A DNA stretch of 33,554 bases from JAZDOK01 sp043798715 (GTDB lineage: Bacteria; Vulcanimicrobiota; JAZDOK01), in the NCBI GenBank assembly GCA_043798715.1, contig JAZDOK010000096.1, positions 1 through 33,554 of the forward strand. The letters are read 5' to 3'. The notes under the pieces were generated by a model, which was not told the DNA's origin, ran no database searches, and saw only the letters and a list, made by a program, of their open reading frames with translations. Shown in pieces: positions 16,398 to 25,255 of the stretch (the stretch's first letter is position 1; every line of letters begins with the position of its first letter). The position numbers and the translations under genes were made by a program.

Positions 16398-17164
16398 TAG
16401 AAATGATAAAGCGGGCCGTCCTTACGGAGGCGCCGGCGCCTTTCTTCGTAATCGGGCAAAATGCTTCCGAGAAGCCTCCAGAAGCGCTTGGAGTGGTTGC
16501 AGTGTTTCAAGTGGCAGAGCTCATGGACGATGACATAGTCCACGAGCTCCATGGGAGCCATGACGACCTGCCAGGTGACGCGGACTTCCCCCTTGCCGTT
16601 ACAGCTTCCCCAGCGCCTGGTTGCATTCCCCAGCTTAAATCCGGCCGGAGTAAAGCAGAACTTTTCGGAAAAGCTCTGCATCCGTTCCGAAAAGACCGCC
16701 TGAGCCTGCCACCGATACCAGCCGGTAAGAAGTTCCCGAATTTTTTCGGCCCGCTCGCTTTCCGGAAACTTTTCCTCCGATGAGACCAGGAGATGGCCAT
16801 CCAGCAGGCCGACGCTCCTTCTCCCCTCCTCCGGGAGGACCTTGAGGATGAGACTCTTTCCCAGATAAAGAAAGGTCTCGCCCGAGACGAATTCCCGCTT
16901 CGGCTTAAAGCCTTCCAGCTCCCGGAACTCCCGTTGTTTCTTCAGAATCCAGGACGCTTTCTCGCGTACCATCCGCCCCAGTTCCCCGATGGAAGCGCGC
17001 ATCGGAGCCCGCAGGTAAACGCCCTCATGGGGATCCACGAAGAGACTGATCGTCCGCCGCCACCGCCTCCGCCTGACTGCAAATTCGATGACGGTATTTC
17101 CGAACGGGATACTGCTTTTTTCAATATTCATCTTATGGTTTGTTTTTAAACTGCTTATCGTCAT
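16397..17164 (-). CDS. YgjP/DUF45-family M48-like metallopeptidase
   Basis: This 255-residue soluble protein contains YVIVHELCHLKHCNHSKRFW near its C-terminus, the zinc site HExxH with the following HxxxFW of the YgjP family. It also has an N-terminal beta-rich domain (RRRRWRRTISLFV) and the AGFKLGNATRRWGSC strand before the zinc motif, all standard. Substrates are unknown; members are often found beside restriction systems. The ATG at 17164 overlaps the stop of a 33-codon ORF; Met12 (17131) is a possible start, and neither has a clear ribosome site. Confidence 0.85.
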   Translation of the reverse strand: MTISSLKTNHKMNIEKSSIPFGNTVIEFAVRRRRWRRTISLFVDPHEGVYLRAPMRASIGELGRMVREKASWILKKQREFRELEGFKPKREFVSGETFLYLGKSLILKVLPEEGRRSVGLLDGHLLVSSEEKFPESERAEKIRELLTGWYRWQAQAVFSERMQSFSEKFCFTPAGFKLGNATRRWGSCNGKGEVRVTWQVVMAPMELVDYVIVHELCHLKHCNHSKRFWRLLGSILPDYEERRRRLRKDGPLYHF

Positions 17165-17262
17165 AAAATATAACTATAGCCACTCATCTCAAGTGGAATA
17201 ACTTCTATCTTATTGGGCAGAGCGCCCTCCAGCTTATAAAGTTCTTTTTCAAGAGCGTTCAT
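17161..17262 (-). CDS. Possible 33-residue leader or remnant ORF upstream of the YgjP-like gene
   Basis: ATG at 17262 opens 33 codons ending in a TGA that overlaps the next ATG as ATGA. The peptide (MNALEKELYKLEGAL, then IEVIPLEMSGYSYIL) matches nothing I know. There is no strong ribosome site. It could be a coupled small protein or the front of a lost gene. Confidence 0.3.
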   Translation of the reverse strand: MNALEKELYKLEGALPNKIEVIPLEMSGYSYIL

Positions 17263-17289
17263 GTTCAATCACTGCTCGTCTTTTTCATT

Positions 17290-17400
17290 CTACCAGATCA
17301 ACTCCTCATAATCAATGATTTTTCCAGTAATACCAGGTTGCAATCCTTTGGTGACCTGATAAGGGGTGCGAATCCGCAGATAATTATTTTGCAGAAATAA
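17290..17400 (-). pseudogene. Possible gene fragment between the YgjP-like and GH3 genes
   Basis: On the minus strand a frame reads YLRIRTPYQVTKGLQ, then GITGKIIDYEELIW and a stop. It looks protein-like but has no start or partner, and I cannot name a family. The rest of the 17165-17420 gap is AT-rich with no other structure I can see. Confidence 0.3.
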
Positions 17401-17420
17401 ATGGGGGGAGGGGGTGTCCC

Positions 17421-19712
17421 CTACAGCACGTCCACAAAAGTTTCAAGACCCTCCACGGAGCTTCCGCCCGCCTGTATGCGGAACCTCCCCGGCTCCACTC
17501 CGTGGCGCATTTCTCTGTTCCAGAACGCGAAGGATTCCGCCGGCGTCAGTGTAAAGATAACCTCGTCCGATTCGCCCGGCTTAAGGGTAACGCGATAAAA
17601 TCCCTTAAGTTCCCGGACTGGCCGGGTGACACTGGCCACCAGATCCTGAATGTAAAGCTGCACCACTTCGTCTCCGGTTCTGGCGCCAGTATTTTTCACC
17701 GTCACGCGCACCTCGAGGTTATCGCCCGCGTGGATGCAAGGCGGATTTAAACGCAGGTTACTGTAAGCAAAGGTAGTGTAACTCAGGCCGTGCCCAAATG
17801 GATAGAGGGGCGAATTCGGCGCGTCGAGGTACTTGGAGGTGAACTTGTTTTTATCATCAGCGGGTCTCCCCGTACTCTTGCAATTATAGAAGATGGGGAT
17901 CTGCCCGGTGCTTCTGGGGAAGGAGATGGGAAGTCTTCCGCCGGGGTTCACCTCGCCGAAAAGCGTCCCGACCAGCGCCTGTGCGCCCATGGTGCCGGGG
18001 AACCAGGCCTCAAGGATGGCGGGGATATGTTCCGCCGCCCAGCTTATGGTGAGGGGTCGGCCGTTCATCAGGACCAGCGCCACCGGCGTGCCGGTTTTGA
18101 AAACCGCTTCCAGAAGTTTCTGCTGATCCCCGGGAAGATCGAGGGAGGTCCTGCTGGCCGCTTCCCCGGACATGTCGGCTGCTTCTCCCAAAACGAGAAT
18201 GGCCACCTGAGCATCTTTGGCGGCTTTTACCGCTTCCTCGATTCCCGGCGCCGGGGCCTCCCCCAGGATGGGGCAGCCTCGGGCATAGGCAATCCGACAG
18301 GAAGGTTTCAAATAGGCGCGGAGCGCTTCCAGGACGGTGGCGGCGTCTTTGCCCCTTCCCTGTGCGGCCCACGGCCCGAGAATGTTGTTCCGATCGTCCG
18401 CCAGCGGGCCGATGAGGGCTATTGATTCAAGGTTCTCTCTCAGCGGGAGGAGATTATTTTCGTTCTTAAGGAGCACCAGGGATTTTTCCGCCAGAATTCT
18501 TGCCGTCTTCCGGTGCTCCCGGCACAGAAGTACCTTTTTCGCTATGGTTGGGTCGGTATAGGGGCGATCGAAGAGTCCCTTTTCGAACTTGATCCTGAGG
18601 ATGCGCCGCACCGACTCGTCAATGGCATCCATGGGCACGGTTTTGTTTTTTACGAGGCCGGGCAGGTTCAGCATATATATGCCGTCCACCATGTCCATGT
18701 CCACTCCGGCCAGGACCGCCTCCGCTCCCGCCGCGTCCTCGTCGGCCGCGAAGCCGTGCGGAATGAGTTGCGCTATGGATTCCCAGTCGCTCACCACGAA
18801 ACCCCTAAAGCCCCAATCTTGGCGCAGGATACCGGTCAGGATCTGCCGGTTGGCTGAGGCGGGCACGCCGTTTAAGTCATTAAAGGCGCTCATGATGGTG
18901 GCCACGCCCGCCTTGACCGCCGCCTTAAAGGGCGGGAGATAAACCTCTCTTAAGGTTCTCTCGGAAATATCGGCCGTGTTGTAATCCCTTCCCGCCAGGG
19001 CCGCCCCGTAAGCCACGTAGTGTTTGGCGCAGGCGGCGATAGCGCCGGGCGAGGCGAGATCCTCAGTCTGGTAGCCCCGCACCTGGGCCGCTCCCATCAG
19101 GGAACCAAGATACGGGTCCTCTCCCGCGCCTTCGGCGACCCGCCCCCACCGGGGGTCGCGCGCTATATCCACCATGGGTGAAAAGGTCCAGTGGACGCCT
19201 TCCGAGGAGGCCTCCAACGCTGCCACCCGGGCGCCTTTTGTCACGAAGTAAGTATCCCACGTTGCGGCCTGTCCCAGGGGTATGGGGAGAATGGTTTTGT
19301 AGCCGTGGATGACATCATACCCGAATATGAGGGGGACGCCGAGGCGCGACTCCGTTACGGCGATGCGCTGGATTTCGTTGGTCCTTTCGGCCCCAAGGCA
19401 GTTTAAGAGAGAGCCGAGCCTCCCTCCCCGGGCCAGGCGCTTGTAGATCCTGAACGCCTCGTTCCTTTTGTCTTTTTCGCCCTTTTTCTCCTTCGAGGTC
19501 ATGCTCTCAAGGCAGATGGGGCTCTCGCCTTCGGAGAACTGGGTCATCTGGCCCAGCTTTTCTTCGAGGGTCATTTTTTTAAGGAGCACCTCTATGCGGG
19601 CCTCGGTCTGGCTGTCGGCGAGGCCCGGCCACGGGAGGGCGCGCCCGCTTGTAAAGATGAGGCCAATAAAGAGAACCAGAATAAACATCCGCGCCGCGTT
19701 TCGCATTACCAT
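17421..19712 (-). CDS. bglX: Secreted GH3 beta-glucosidase (BglX-like)
   Basis: This 763-residue protein starts MVMRNAARM, with AAGGAG seven bases upstream. The signal peptide is MFILVLFIGLIFTSGRALPWPG. The GH3 N-terminal barrel has KMTLEEKLGQMTQF, the KHYVAYGAALAGRDY block and nucleophile Asp309 in GFVVSDW. The GH3 C-terminal alpha/beta sandwich and a final fibronectin III-like domain (about 660-763) complete the BglX layout and length. It would release glucose from beta-glucosides outside the cytoplasm. A longer reading to 20105 exists but has no signal peptide at its front and overlaps the upstream gene. It sits 49 bases after the 532-residue exported protein and is probably co-transcribed with it. 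Confidence 0.92.
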   Translation of the reverse strand: MVMRNAARMFILVLFIGLIFTSGRALPWPGLADSQTEARIEVLLKKMTLEEKLGQMTQFSEGESPICLESMTSKEKKGEKDKRNEAFRIYKRLARGGRLGSLLNCLGAERTNEIQRIAVTESRLGVPLIFGYDVIHGYKTILPIPLGQAATWDTYFVTKGARVAALEASSEGVHWTFSPMVDIARDPRWGRVAEGAGEDPYLGSLMGAAQVRGYQTEDLASPGAIAACAKHYVAYGAALAGRDYNTADISERTLREVYLPPFKAAVKAGVATIMSAFNDLNGVPASANRQILTGILRQDWGFRGFVVSDWESIAQLIPHGFAADEDAAGAEAVLAGVDMDMVDGIYMLNLPGLVKNKTVPMDAIDESVRRILRIKFEKGLFDRPYTDPTIAKKVLLCREHRKTARILAEKSLVLLKNENNLLPLRENLESIALIGPLADDRNNILGPWAAQGRGKDAATVLEALRAYLKPSCRIAYARGCPILGEAPAPGIEEAVKAAKDAQVAILVLGEAADMSGEAASRTSLDLPGDQQKLLEAVFKTGTPVALVLMNGRPLTISWAAEHIPAILEAWFPGTMGAQALVGTLFGEVNPGGRLPISFPRSTGQIPIFYNCKSTGRPADDKNKFTSKYLDAPNSPLYPFGHGLSYTTFAYSNLRLNPPCIHAGDNLEVRVTVKNTGARTGDEVVQLYIQDLVASVTRPVRELKGFYRVTLKPGESDEVIFTLTPAESFAFWNREMRHGVEPGRFRIQAGGSSVEGLETFVDVL

Positions 19713-19761
19713 TTCACACTCCTTTTTTTCAGGCGGACCCGCCTCGCAAAGTTCACGATTT

Positions 19762-21360
19762 TTAAGGCACACCCTCCTGCCACTCGTAATCGCCCAGTAT
19801 CCCCTTCGGGACGGCCACGCCGGGAAGAGCGAAGCCGATCGGCTCCCGGAGCGATTCCGAGCCGAAAGCTTCCCGGTATTCCCCGAGCAGAATCTCTTTG
19901 AACCGGCCATACCGCCCTTCGGCTTTAAGCATGTCGGATGTCTCCTTCTCCAGGCCTCCGCAGAGGGCGAGCACATTGGTGAAAGAGCCGTCAATGGTCT
20001 TGACGTCGGAGAAAGAGGTGCCGTCGTTGCCTCCTGATTCGCCTCCGCCCAGGGGGCCCTGCATCCTGTCCCCCTGAAGCATATTGAGAAGCCAGGCCAA
20101 GCCATAGTTTCCCTCCAACCTCTCCTTCTCGTCGGAACATTCCAGGAGAAGGGGAAAAGCGCCGTAGAGCGCGAAGAGGCGGTTGTTGGTCACCGGACGG
20201 CTGCTTATCCCCGCGATCCCGGCTCCATCGATATAGCGATTGCGATAAGCCAGGCAGGAGGTTGGAAAGCCGGGATACCCTTTCTCACGTGCATCCCGGG
20301 TGCGTATGATCTCCCGGATGCGGAAGAGTTTGCGATATTCGGAGATTTCCCTCAGGGGAAGGATGAGATAGGACCATGATTCATGAGCCGAGCCGTAATA
20401 GGCCTCCCAGGTCGTTCCATATTTATGCTTCACTCTCTTCATCCGGATGCCCTTCCAGATTCGCTCCGCTGCGCCGGCCGGTAGATCTCTCCCGAAGAGA
20501 CAGACGTAGAGCACCATCATCATCCCTTCATAGACGCCGTGCTCTCCGTTTAAGTATGTGCGCTTGCCGGGGGCCGCTCCGTAGGAAAAACTTTTTTCAC
20601 CCGAAGGCGCAAATCGTATATCGCCTCTTACGTGGCCGGCCTTTGCGTCATAAAATATCTTCACCACGTTGCCCCGAATCCGGTCGTTGTATTTACCGTA
20701 TCGCTTCGCAAGAGCCTGGTGACCCTGGCGTTCAAGAACATTCTCAGCGACCATCATGGACCAGAGCCACTCCCCGTTGTCCAACCCGGGAAATTCACCT
20801 TTCCAGTCAGGGGCCGGAGTCACCTTGTCGTTCGATACATACCAGGGAAGGTATCCGGCATATCCGGGATTTTCTTTTTGATACTTTTCGTATCCTGAAA
20901 TTTTTCTCTCCAGGATCTCCCGGGCCGCCGTTTTGGCCCTGGCCGGGTCTCCCGGAGAGACGACCAGGGCGGCCCGCGAGTTTCCGGCAAGCGCCTTGAC
21001 GCAGATAGCCACATCGAGACACTCTTTTGAAGGAGCTGAAAAGATGCGGGGCTTTTCGGGTTTCCCCGTTCTACGGTCAAGATCGAAACCATCATAGGAA
21101 AGACCGGTTTTCGGATGCCGGGCGAGTGCAAAAAAGCGGCCTTCCCACGCCAGATATTTCCTGAGGAAAGATTCGCCTCTTTCTGGATTGCCGAACACGT
21201 CCTGGACGGTATAGAGACGGGCAAAGCGATATGGGGGGTACCTTACTTTTTCGTCCCGGGCGAAGACGGTGAAAAGGGTGAGCAGGACGAGGCAGAGTGT
21301 CAAGGCGGCTTTTGACAAGCCTGAAAGGAGCCTCATCCGGGGTTGTTCTGGAGTTCTCAT
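19762..21360 (-). CDS. Exported protein of unrecognised family, possibly a glycoside hydrolase
   Basis: This 532-residue protein has a signal peptide (LSKAALTLCLVLLTLFTVFA, cut near residue 35). The mature part is rich in Trp, Tyr and helices: FARLYTVQDVFGNPERG, HPKTGLSYDGFDLD, FPGLDNGEWLWSM, YGSAHESWSYLILPLRE. Repeated helical segments with aromatic and acidic residues fit an alpha/alpha-barrel glycan enzyme such as the endo-beta-1,2-glucanase families, but I cannot confirm any family. The GH3 gene follows at 49 bases, so a joint role in glucan breakdown is inferred. Met9 is an alternative start; no strong ribosome site is seen for either. Confidence 0.6.
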   Translation of the reverse strand: MRTPEQPRMRLLSGLSKAALTLCLVLLTLFTVFARDEKVRYPPYRFARLYTVQDVFGNPERGESFLRKYLAWEGRFFALARHPKTGLSYDGFDLDRRTGKPEKPRIFSAPSKECLDVAICVKALAGNSRAALVVSPGDPARAKTAAREILERKISGYEKYQKENPGYAGYLPWYVSNDKVTPAPDWKGEFPGLDNGEWLWSMMVAENVLERQGHQALAKRYGKYNDRIRGNVVKIFYDAKAGHVRGDIRFAPSGEKSFSYGAAPGKRTYLNGEHGVYEGMMMVLYVCLFGRDLPAGAAERIWKGIRMKRVKHKYGTTWEAYYGSAHESWSYLILPLREISEYRKLFRIREIIRTRDAREKGYPGFPTSCLAYRNRYIDGAGIAGISSRPVTNNRLFALYGAFPLLLECSDEKERLEGNYGLAWLLNMLQGDRMQGPLGGGESGGNDGTSFSDVKTIDGSFTNVLALCGGLEKETSDMLKAEGRYGRFKEILLGEYREAFGSESLREPIGFALPGVAVPKGILGDYEWQEGVP

Positions 21361-21576
21361 GGGTGATATAGTTCGTCAACGGTCGGGTGCAGACCCTTTA
21401 TATTCATGGTCACCTTGACTTCGTGCTCTCATTTTGTCCGGCCATCCAGGCCGCCTAAAGCTGGAATTTCCGGCGGGCCGAATAAACCCGGCGTCAACTA
21501 GCTTCTTCTATTTCAAACCCCGGGACGAAGGGGTTTTGGCAGTGGAGGCGAAGTGAGATTCCAAGGAGGGATGCTC

Positions 21577-22137
21577 ATGAAAAAAGAACTTGGAGCCAAA
21601 AACTGCCTCTATCCCCTGCCGACCACCCTGGTGGGGGCGCTCGTTGAGGGGAAACCCAACTTCATCGCCATCGCCCACGTGGGCATCCTCTCCCCGGGAA
21701 CGATCTCACTGGGGATCAACAAGGCGCACTACACCAACGCCGGAATCCTTGAACACAAAACCTTCAGCGTCAATTTTCCCTCCCTGAATCAGATCGAAGT
21801 GACGGACTACTGCGGTCTGGTCTCCGGAAGAGACGTCAACAAGGGGCGCCTCTTCGACGTCTTCTATGGAAATCTTAAAACGGCTCCCATGGCCCGGGAG
21901 TGCCCCCTCAACATGGGGTGCCGCCTTCTGCAGACGCTCGATTTCAAGACTCACGACATTTTCATCGGGGAGATTGTGGAAACTTTCTGTGACGAGGAAG
22001 CTCTCACGGAGGACGTGGTGGACCTGGAAAAACTCCAGCCATTCCTCTTTTCCATGCACGACCGGAGTTACTGGACGGTCGGCGAGAAGTGCGGCCTGGC
22101 ATGGCACGAGGGCAAAGCCATGATCAAGAAATTCTGA
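21577..22137 (+). CDS. Flavin reductase-like (FMN-binding split barrel) protein
   Basis: This 186-residue protein starts MKKELGAKNCLYPLPTTLVGA. It has GILSPGTISLGINKAHYTNAGI and FSVNFPS, the FMN-binding split-barrel pattern of the flavin reductase family, then IFIGEIVETF. The closing part binds substrate loosely in this family. ATG 21577 has AGGAGG at 7 bases; ATG 21571 is too close to it. It is probably an FMN-dependent oxidoreductase of unknown substrate. A weak terminator follows, so it is likely monocistronic. Confidence 0.85.
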   Translation: MKKELGAKNCLYPLPTTLVGALVEGKPNFIAIAHVGILSPGTISLGINKAHYTNAGILEHKTFSVNFPSLNQIEVTDYCGLVSGRDVNKGRLFDVFYGNLKTAPMARECPLNMGCRLLQTLDFKTHDIFIGEIVETFCDEEALTEDVVDLEKLQPFLFSMHDRSYWTVGEKCGLAWHEGKAMIKKF

Positions 22138-22154
22138 ATGGAATCATAATTTCC

Positions 22155-22171
22155 CTCCGCTCCGGAGTTTT
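22155..22171 (+). terminator. Weak intrinsic terminator after the flavin reductase-like gene
   Basis: CTCCG-CTC-CGGAG forms a 5-bp GC stem followed by TTTTCTAATT, 18 bases after the stop codon. The stem and U-tract are both short. Confidence 0.45.
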
Positions 22172-22263
22172 CTAATTGAGAGTGGAAAACAATTTCAGGC
22201 AGGGAAAAGCTTGTCGGCGTTGAATCTCTAGGCATAAAGGTTTGGAAAGGGAAACGATTTTTC

Positions 22264-22875
22264 ATGATTCTCTCGGTTGATACTCATGAACCGGAACTAA
22301 AACTGGTTAGAAGAGCCGTGGAGATCCTGCGGCGGGGCGGCATCATCGCCTACCCGACCGACACCGTCTATGGCATCGGATGCGATCTCTTCAATAAAAA
22401 AGCCATCGAGCGGGTTTATCAGATCAAGCGAATTCCCAAGTACAAGCAGCTCAGCTTCATCTGCTCGGACCTGAAGGAAATCAGCCGCTACGCCCAGGTC
22501 GGGAACTTTGCCTACCGCATGATGAAACACCTGCTCCCCGGGCCATATACTTTTCTCCTTGCCGCGACCCGGATTGTCCCCAAGATGATGCTGACAAAAC
22601 GGCGGACGGTAGGAATCCGCGTGCCCAACAACGAAATCGTGCTCTCCATTGTCCGCGAACTGGGAAACCCCATCATCAGCACCAGCGCCTCTCTCTACAA
22701 GGACGAAATCCTGAGCGATCCGGAAGAGATAGGAAAAAATTTCGGTCCCTCCCTAGATCTGATCATTGACGGAGGAAAGCTCGTTTCGGAACTTTCCAGC
22801 GTGGTGGACCTTTCCGGAGAACCTCCCATTATTATCCGCGAAGGGAAGGGTGATATCTCACTTTTCCTTTCGTAG
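22264..22875 (+). CDS. L-threonylcarbamoyladenylate synthase (Sua5/YrdC/TsaC family)
   Basis: This 203-residue protein carries the YrdC fold motifs GGIIAYPTDTVYGIGCD, KRIPKYKQLSF (usually KRP..PL), LLPGPYTFLL, RRTVGIRVPNN and NPIISTSAS. It makes threonylcarbamoyl-AMP for the t6A37 modification of tRNA. The short form, lacking the Sua5 C-terminal domain, corresponds to TsaC/YrdC. AAAGGG lies about 14 bases before the ATG. The pentapeptide-repeat gene follows at 23 bases. Confidence 0.92.
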   Translation: MILSVDTHEPELKLVRRAVEILRRGGIIAYPTDTVYGIGCDLFNKKAIERVYQIKRIPKYKQLSFICSDLKEISRYAQVGNFAYRMMKHLLPGPYTFLLAATRIVPKMMLTKRRTVGIRVPNNEIVLSIVRELGNPIISTSASLYKDEILSDPEEIGKNFGPSLDLIIDGGKLVSELSSVVDLSGEPPIIIREGKGDISLFLS

Positions 22876-22898
22876 AAGTCGGTAAAGGAGGCGGTGAG

Positions 22899-23351
22899 AT
22901 GGAGAAGAACAACAAGAAATACCTGTGTGAACTCATCCGTCAGTCTATTGATGAGTTCAACCGCTGGAGGGGCGAGCAATCGTTTCTCCCTGCGGACCTC
23001 TCGAAATCCAATCTGGCTGGGGCCAGTCTGGAGAGGGGCAATTTCGACAGTGCCCTGATGCAGAGAGCTTGCCTTAAGGGGGCGAATTGCCGGGGCGCGG
23101 ATTTTTACAAGGCCCACCTCGAGGGAGCGGATTTCAGCGGAGCGGATCTGCGGGACGCCAATTTCAGAAATGCCAAACTCAAGGGCGCCCGTTTCGACGG
23201 CGCCGATCTCAGAAACACGAATTTCCTGGGAATGGACCTGAGATCGTCTTCATTTAATAAGTGTAACCTCAAAGACTGTATCCTGGCGGCCGCCAAGCTG
23301 CCCCCAGGCTTGTTGGAGGATGCCCGGAAGGGCGGAGCCATCCTGGAGTGA
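22899..23351 (+). CDS. Pentapeptide-repeat protein
   Basis: This 150-residue protein is mostly A(D/N)LXX-type pentapeptides from about residue 28 to 132 (for example ANCRGADFYKAHLEGADFSG), forming a right-handed beta-helix. It has a short helical front and a helical tail (PPGLLEDARKGG). No signal peptide is seen. Roles of such proteins range from gyrase protection to structural; nothing here decides. GGAGG lies upstream of the ATG, and its TGA overlaps the GTG of the lipoprotein gene. Confidence 0.9.
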   Translation: MEKNNKKYLCELIRQSIDEFNRWRGEQSFLPADLSKSNLAGASLERGNFDSALMQRACLKGANCRGADFYKAHLEGADFSGADLRDANFRNAKLKGARFDGADLRNTNFLGMDLRSSSFNKCNLKDCILAAAKLPPGLLEDARKGGAILE

Positions 23352-23869
23352 CAAAGAAAATCGCCGCGGCATCCCTTTTCGCATTCGCCGCATTTCTGCT
23401 TTTTTTCTCTTCCTGCCGGAGCAATCCCAGAGCGCCCGGGAATCCCCAGACCCCACAGGAAGCTCTCCAGGCATACCTTGAGGCCGAGACAAAAGAAGAC
23501 TGGGGCCGGCTTTATGATCTTGAGTGGAAGCCCGGCGAAAGGGAAGATTTCATCGAGACAAAGAAGCTCCTCTCCTCGCTCAGGATAAAAAGTTTTACTC
23601 TGAAGAAGGTTGTGCCCGAGGCCGGGATGTCTGATTTTACCGGGGTTTCCCTCCGGGAGGATGAAGATCGCCTGATGGGAGCGCAGAATCTTTCGGTCGA
23701 AGAACGGAAGACGGAGCTTGATGCATTAAAGGAAAGCTACTCGCTTACGGGCGCAATCGTCCATGCGGCGGTCACCTATTCCGATGGAAAAATCTTCAAT
23801 CTTAAATATTTCCTGATTCGAAAGCCGGGCGGATGGAAGCTGGTTGCAGGCTTGAAGGCTTCCCCCTAG
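23348..23869 (+). CDS. Small putative lipoprotein, function unknown
   Basis: GTG start overlapping the previous stop (GTGA). The N-terminus KKIAAASLFAFAAFLLFFSSC is a signal peptide ending in a lipobox-like FSSC, so Cys23 is probably lipidated. The mature 150 residues look like a DUF4878/NTF2-like fold: PQEALQAYLEAETKEDWGRLYDL at the front and a beta-rich end (VHAAVTYSDGK, LIRKPGGWKLVAGL). Translational coupling with the pentapeptide gene is evident. It converges with the membrane protein gene, overlapping by 4 bases. Confidence 0.75.
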   Translation: MTKKIAAASLFAFAAFLLFFSSCRSNPRAPGNPQTPQEALQAYLEAETKEDWGRLYDLEWKPGEREDFIETKKLLSSLRIKSFTLKKVVPEAGMSDFTGVSLREDEDRLMGAQNLSVEERKTELDALKESYSLTGAIVHAAVTYSDGKIFNLKYFLIRKPGGWKLVAGLKASP

Positions 23870-25140
23870 CGGTAAACACGCCTTTCCCACACGGCAACTT
23901 CCGCCTTTTTCCTGCTTTTCGCGAAGGGACCGGCCACTCCGGGCGCAAAGCTGACGACGAGGGGCATGGCGGCCAGGAATGCATGGAAGAAGATCGGAGC
24001 GCTGATCAGAAAAAATCCCAGGGCCTCCCCCAGAAAAATGCCGAGCATAAAGAGACGCTCGTGCCCCCTGGTCCCGAACACAAGGCCCAGTAAACCCAGG
24101 ACGAAGACTGCCGGAAGAAAAATGTGAAATTCTCCCGGATGGCCCGTACAATGTGCCCAAAGCATCCGGAATGGCTCCGTTCCCATGTTGAGCGAGTTTT
24201 GCCAACCAGAATAACTTGAAAGCCCCAGGGCCGGAAGGTGCATTGTTTGACAGGCCCAGATAATCCCAAGGGGGATTACGGCCAGAGCCCACGGGAGAAA
24301 CTTGGATGTTCTAAAAGAGGCCCAGAGCGGCCCCAGAAAGCACAGTACAAAGGTCTCTTTGAGGCAGAGCGCGAGGGCAAAATATAGAGCCGAGAGAAAC
24401 TCACTGCCCTTCAGGTAAGAATAGGCGGAAATCATGAGGAGAATAGCGCCCCAGTTTTCGATTTCCGCATAGCCGCCGTTCCACTGCGAGGCCAGCAGGC
24501 ATGGGGCCAGGATGAGGGGGGAAAAAAGGGATGTCTCTTCCCCGAAGCACTTCCGTGCTATGAGAAAAGACAGTAGCAGAAGCAGGAGACAGAGCAGGCT
24601 GTAGGCCAGAGAAATCGAAATCCCGTGCTTCGCGAGGAAGCACCAGATGGGAAAGACCGTAGGCAGAGGGCGGAGGACTGGAAGGCTGTCGGAGACCCTT
24701 TTGAGAGCGGCGTTGAAGGATGCTCCTTCGTTCAGGCTGTGCACAATTCCGGTATTCAGCGGAATAACGACCTCGGCCCCCTTAAGACCGGTCATGGTGA
24801 CGAAAAAAGCCGCGGCGAACAATCCTAGAAGAAGCCAGGGGAGCAGGCGTCGTGCCGGACTCCACTTGGATTTCCAGAGGAAGATAAGCGCTCCTGCGGG
24901 GAGAATGCTTGCCGCTTCTATGGGGGATAGGACATGGAGAAGGACCGAGCACAGGCCGACCGAGGCGCTCAGGATGAGACTCCGTAGAAGAGAGCTGGAG
25001 GAAAGCCCCAGGGCGCATCCCGCCAGTATGGCTCCGAAAGGAGAAAAGCTGGTGGGAATGGTGAACTGGACGGCCCATAGGGAGATCTGCCCCAGACAAA
25101 AAAGGGAAAAAAGATTGGACGTTTTTTTTTCGACCAGCAA
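23866..25140 (-). CDS. Polytopic membrane protein, possibly glycosyltransferase-like
   Basis: This 424-residue protein has about ten hydrophobic helices, for example GISISLAYSLLCLLLLLLSFL and FLPWALAVIPLGIIWACQ. A long loop precedes the mid-protein helices (GYAEIENWGAILLM). The pattern recalls DUF2079/ArnT-like membrane glycosyltransferases, but no catalytic DxD or DE pair is clear near the first loop. The start is TTG at 25140, with AGGAGG 8 bases upstream. A nearby ATG in another frame is only one base from the same ribosome site. A run of nine A follows the start and deserves a frame check. Confidence 0.7.
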   Translation of the reverse strand: MLVEKKTSNLFSLFCLGQISLWAVQFTIPTSFSPFGAILAGCALGLSSSSLLRSLILSASVGLCSVLLHVLSPIEAASILPAGALIFLWKSKWSPARRLLPWLLLGLFAAAFFVTMTGLKGAEVVIPLNTGIVHSLNEGASFNAALKRVSDSLPVLRPLPTVFPIWCFLAKHGISISLAYSLLCLLLLLLSFLIARKCFGEETSLFSPLILAPCLLASQWNGGYAEIENWGAILLMISAYSYLKGSEFLSALYFALALCLKETFVLCFLGPLWASFRTSKFLPWALAVIPLGIIWACQTMHLPALGLSSYSGWQNSLNMGTEPFRMLWAHCTGHPGEFHIFLPAVFVLGLLGLVFGTRGHERLFMLGIFLGEALGFFLISAPIFFHAFLAAMPLVVSFAPGVAGPFAKSRKKAEVAVWERRVYR

Positions 25141-25255
25141 AAGTCATTCCTCCTGAATCATCATTCCTTCCCCTGCGGCAAATTCCTCCACAAAAGGGGA
25201 GATAACGGATCCTTGTTGAATATAGGGTCAGGGTGCTTACAGAGGAGGCGAACGC

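Noticed and set aside
17365..17380. T-arm-like GGTGCGAATCCGC suggesting a tRNA
   Set aside because: No acceptor stem, anticodon arm or CCA-adjacent pairing could be drawn around it.
19713..20105. Upstream extension of the GH3 gene to an 894-residue protein
   Set aside because: It overlaps the neighbouring exported-protein gene in another frame, lacks a signal peptide at its front, and the start at 19712 has both a ribosome site and a signal peptide.
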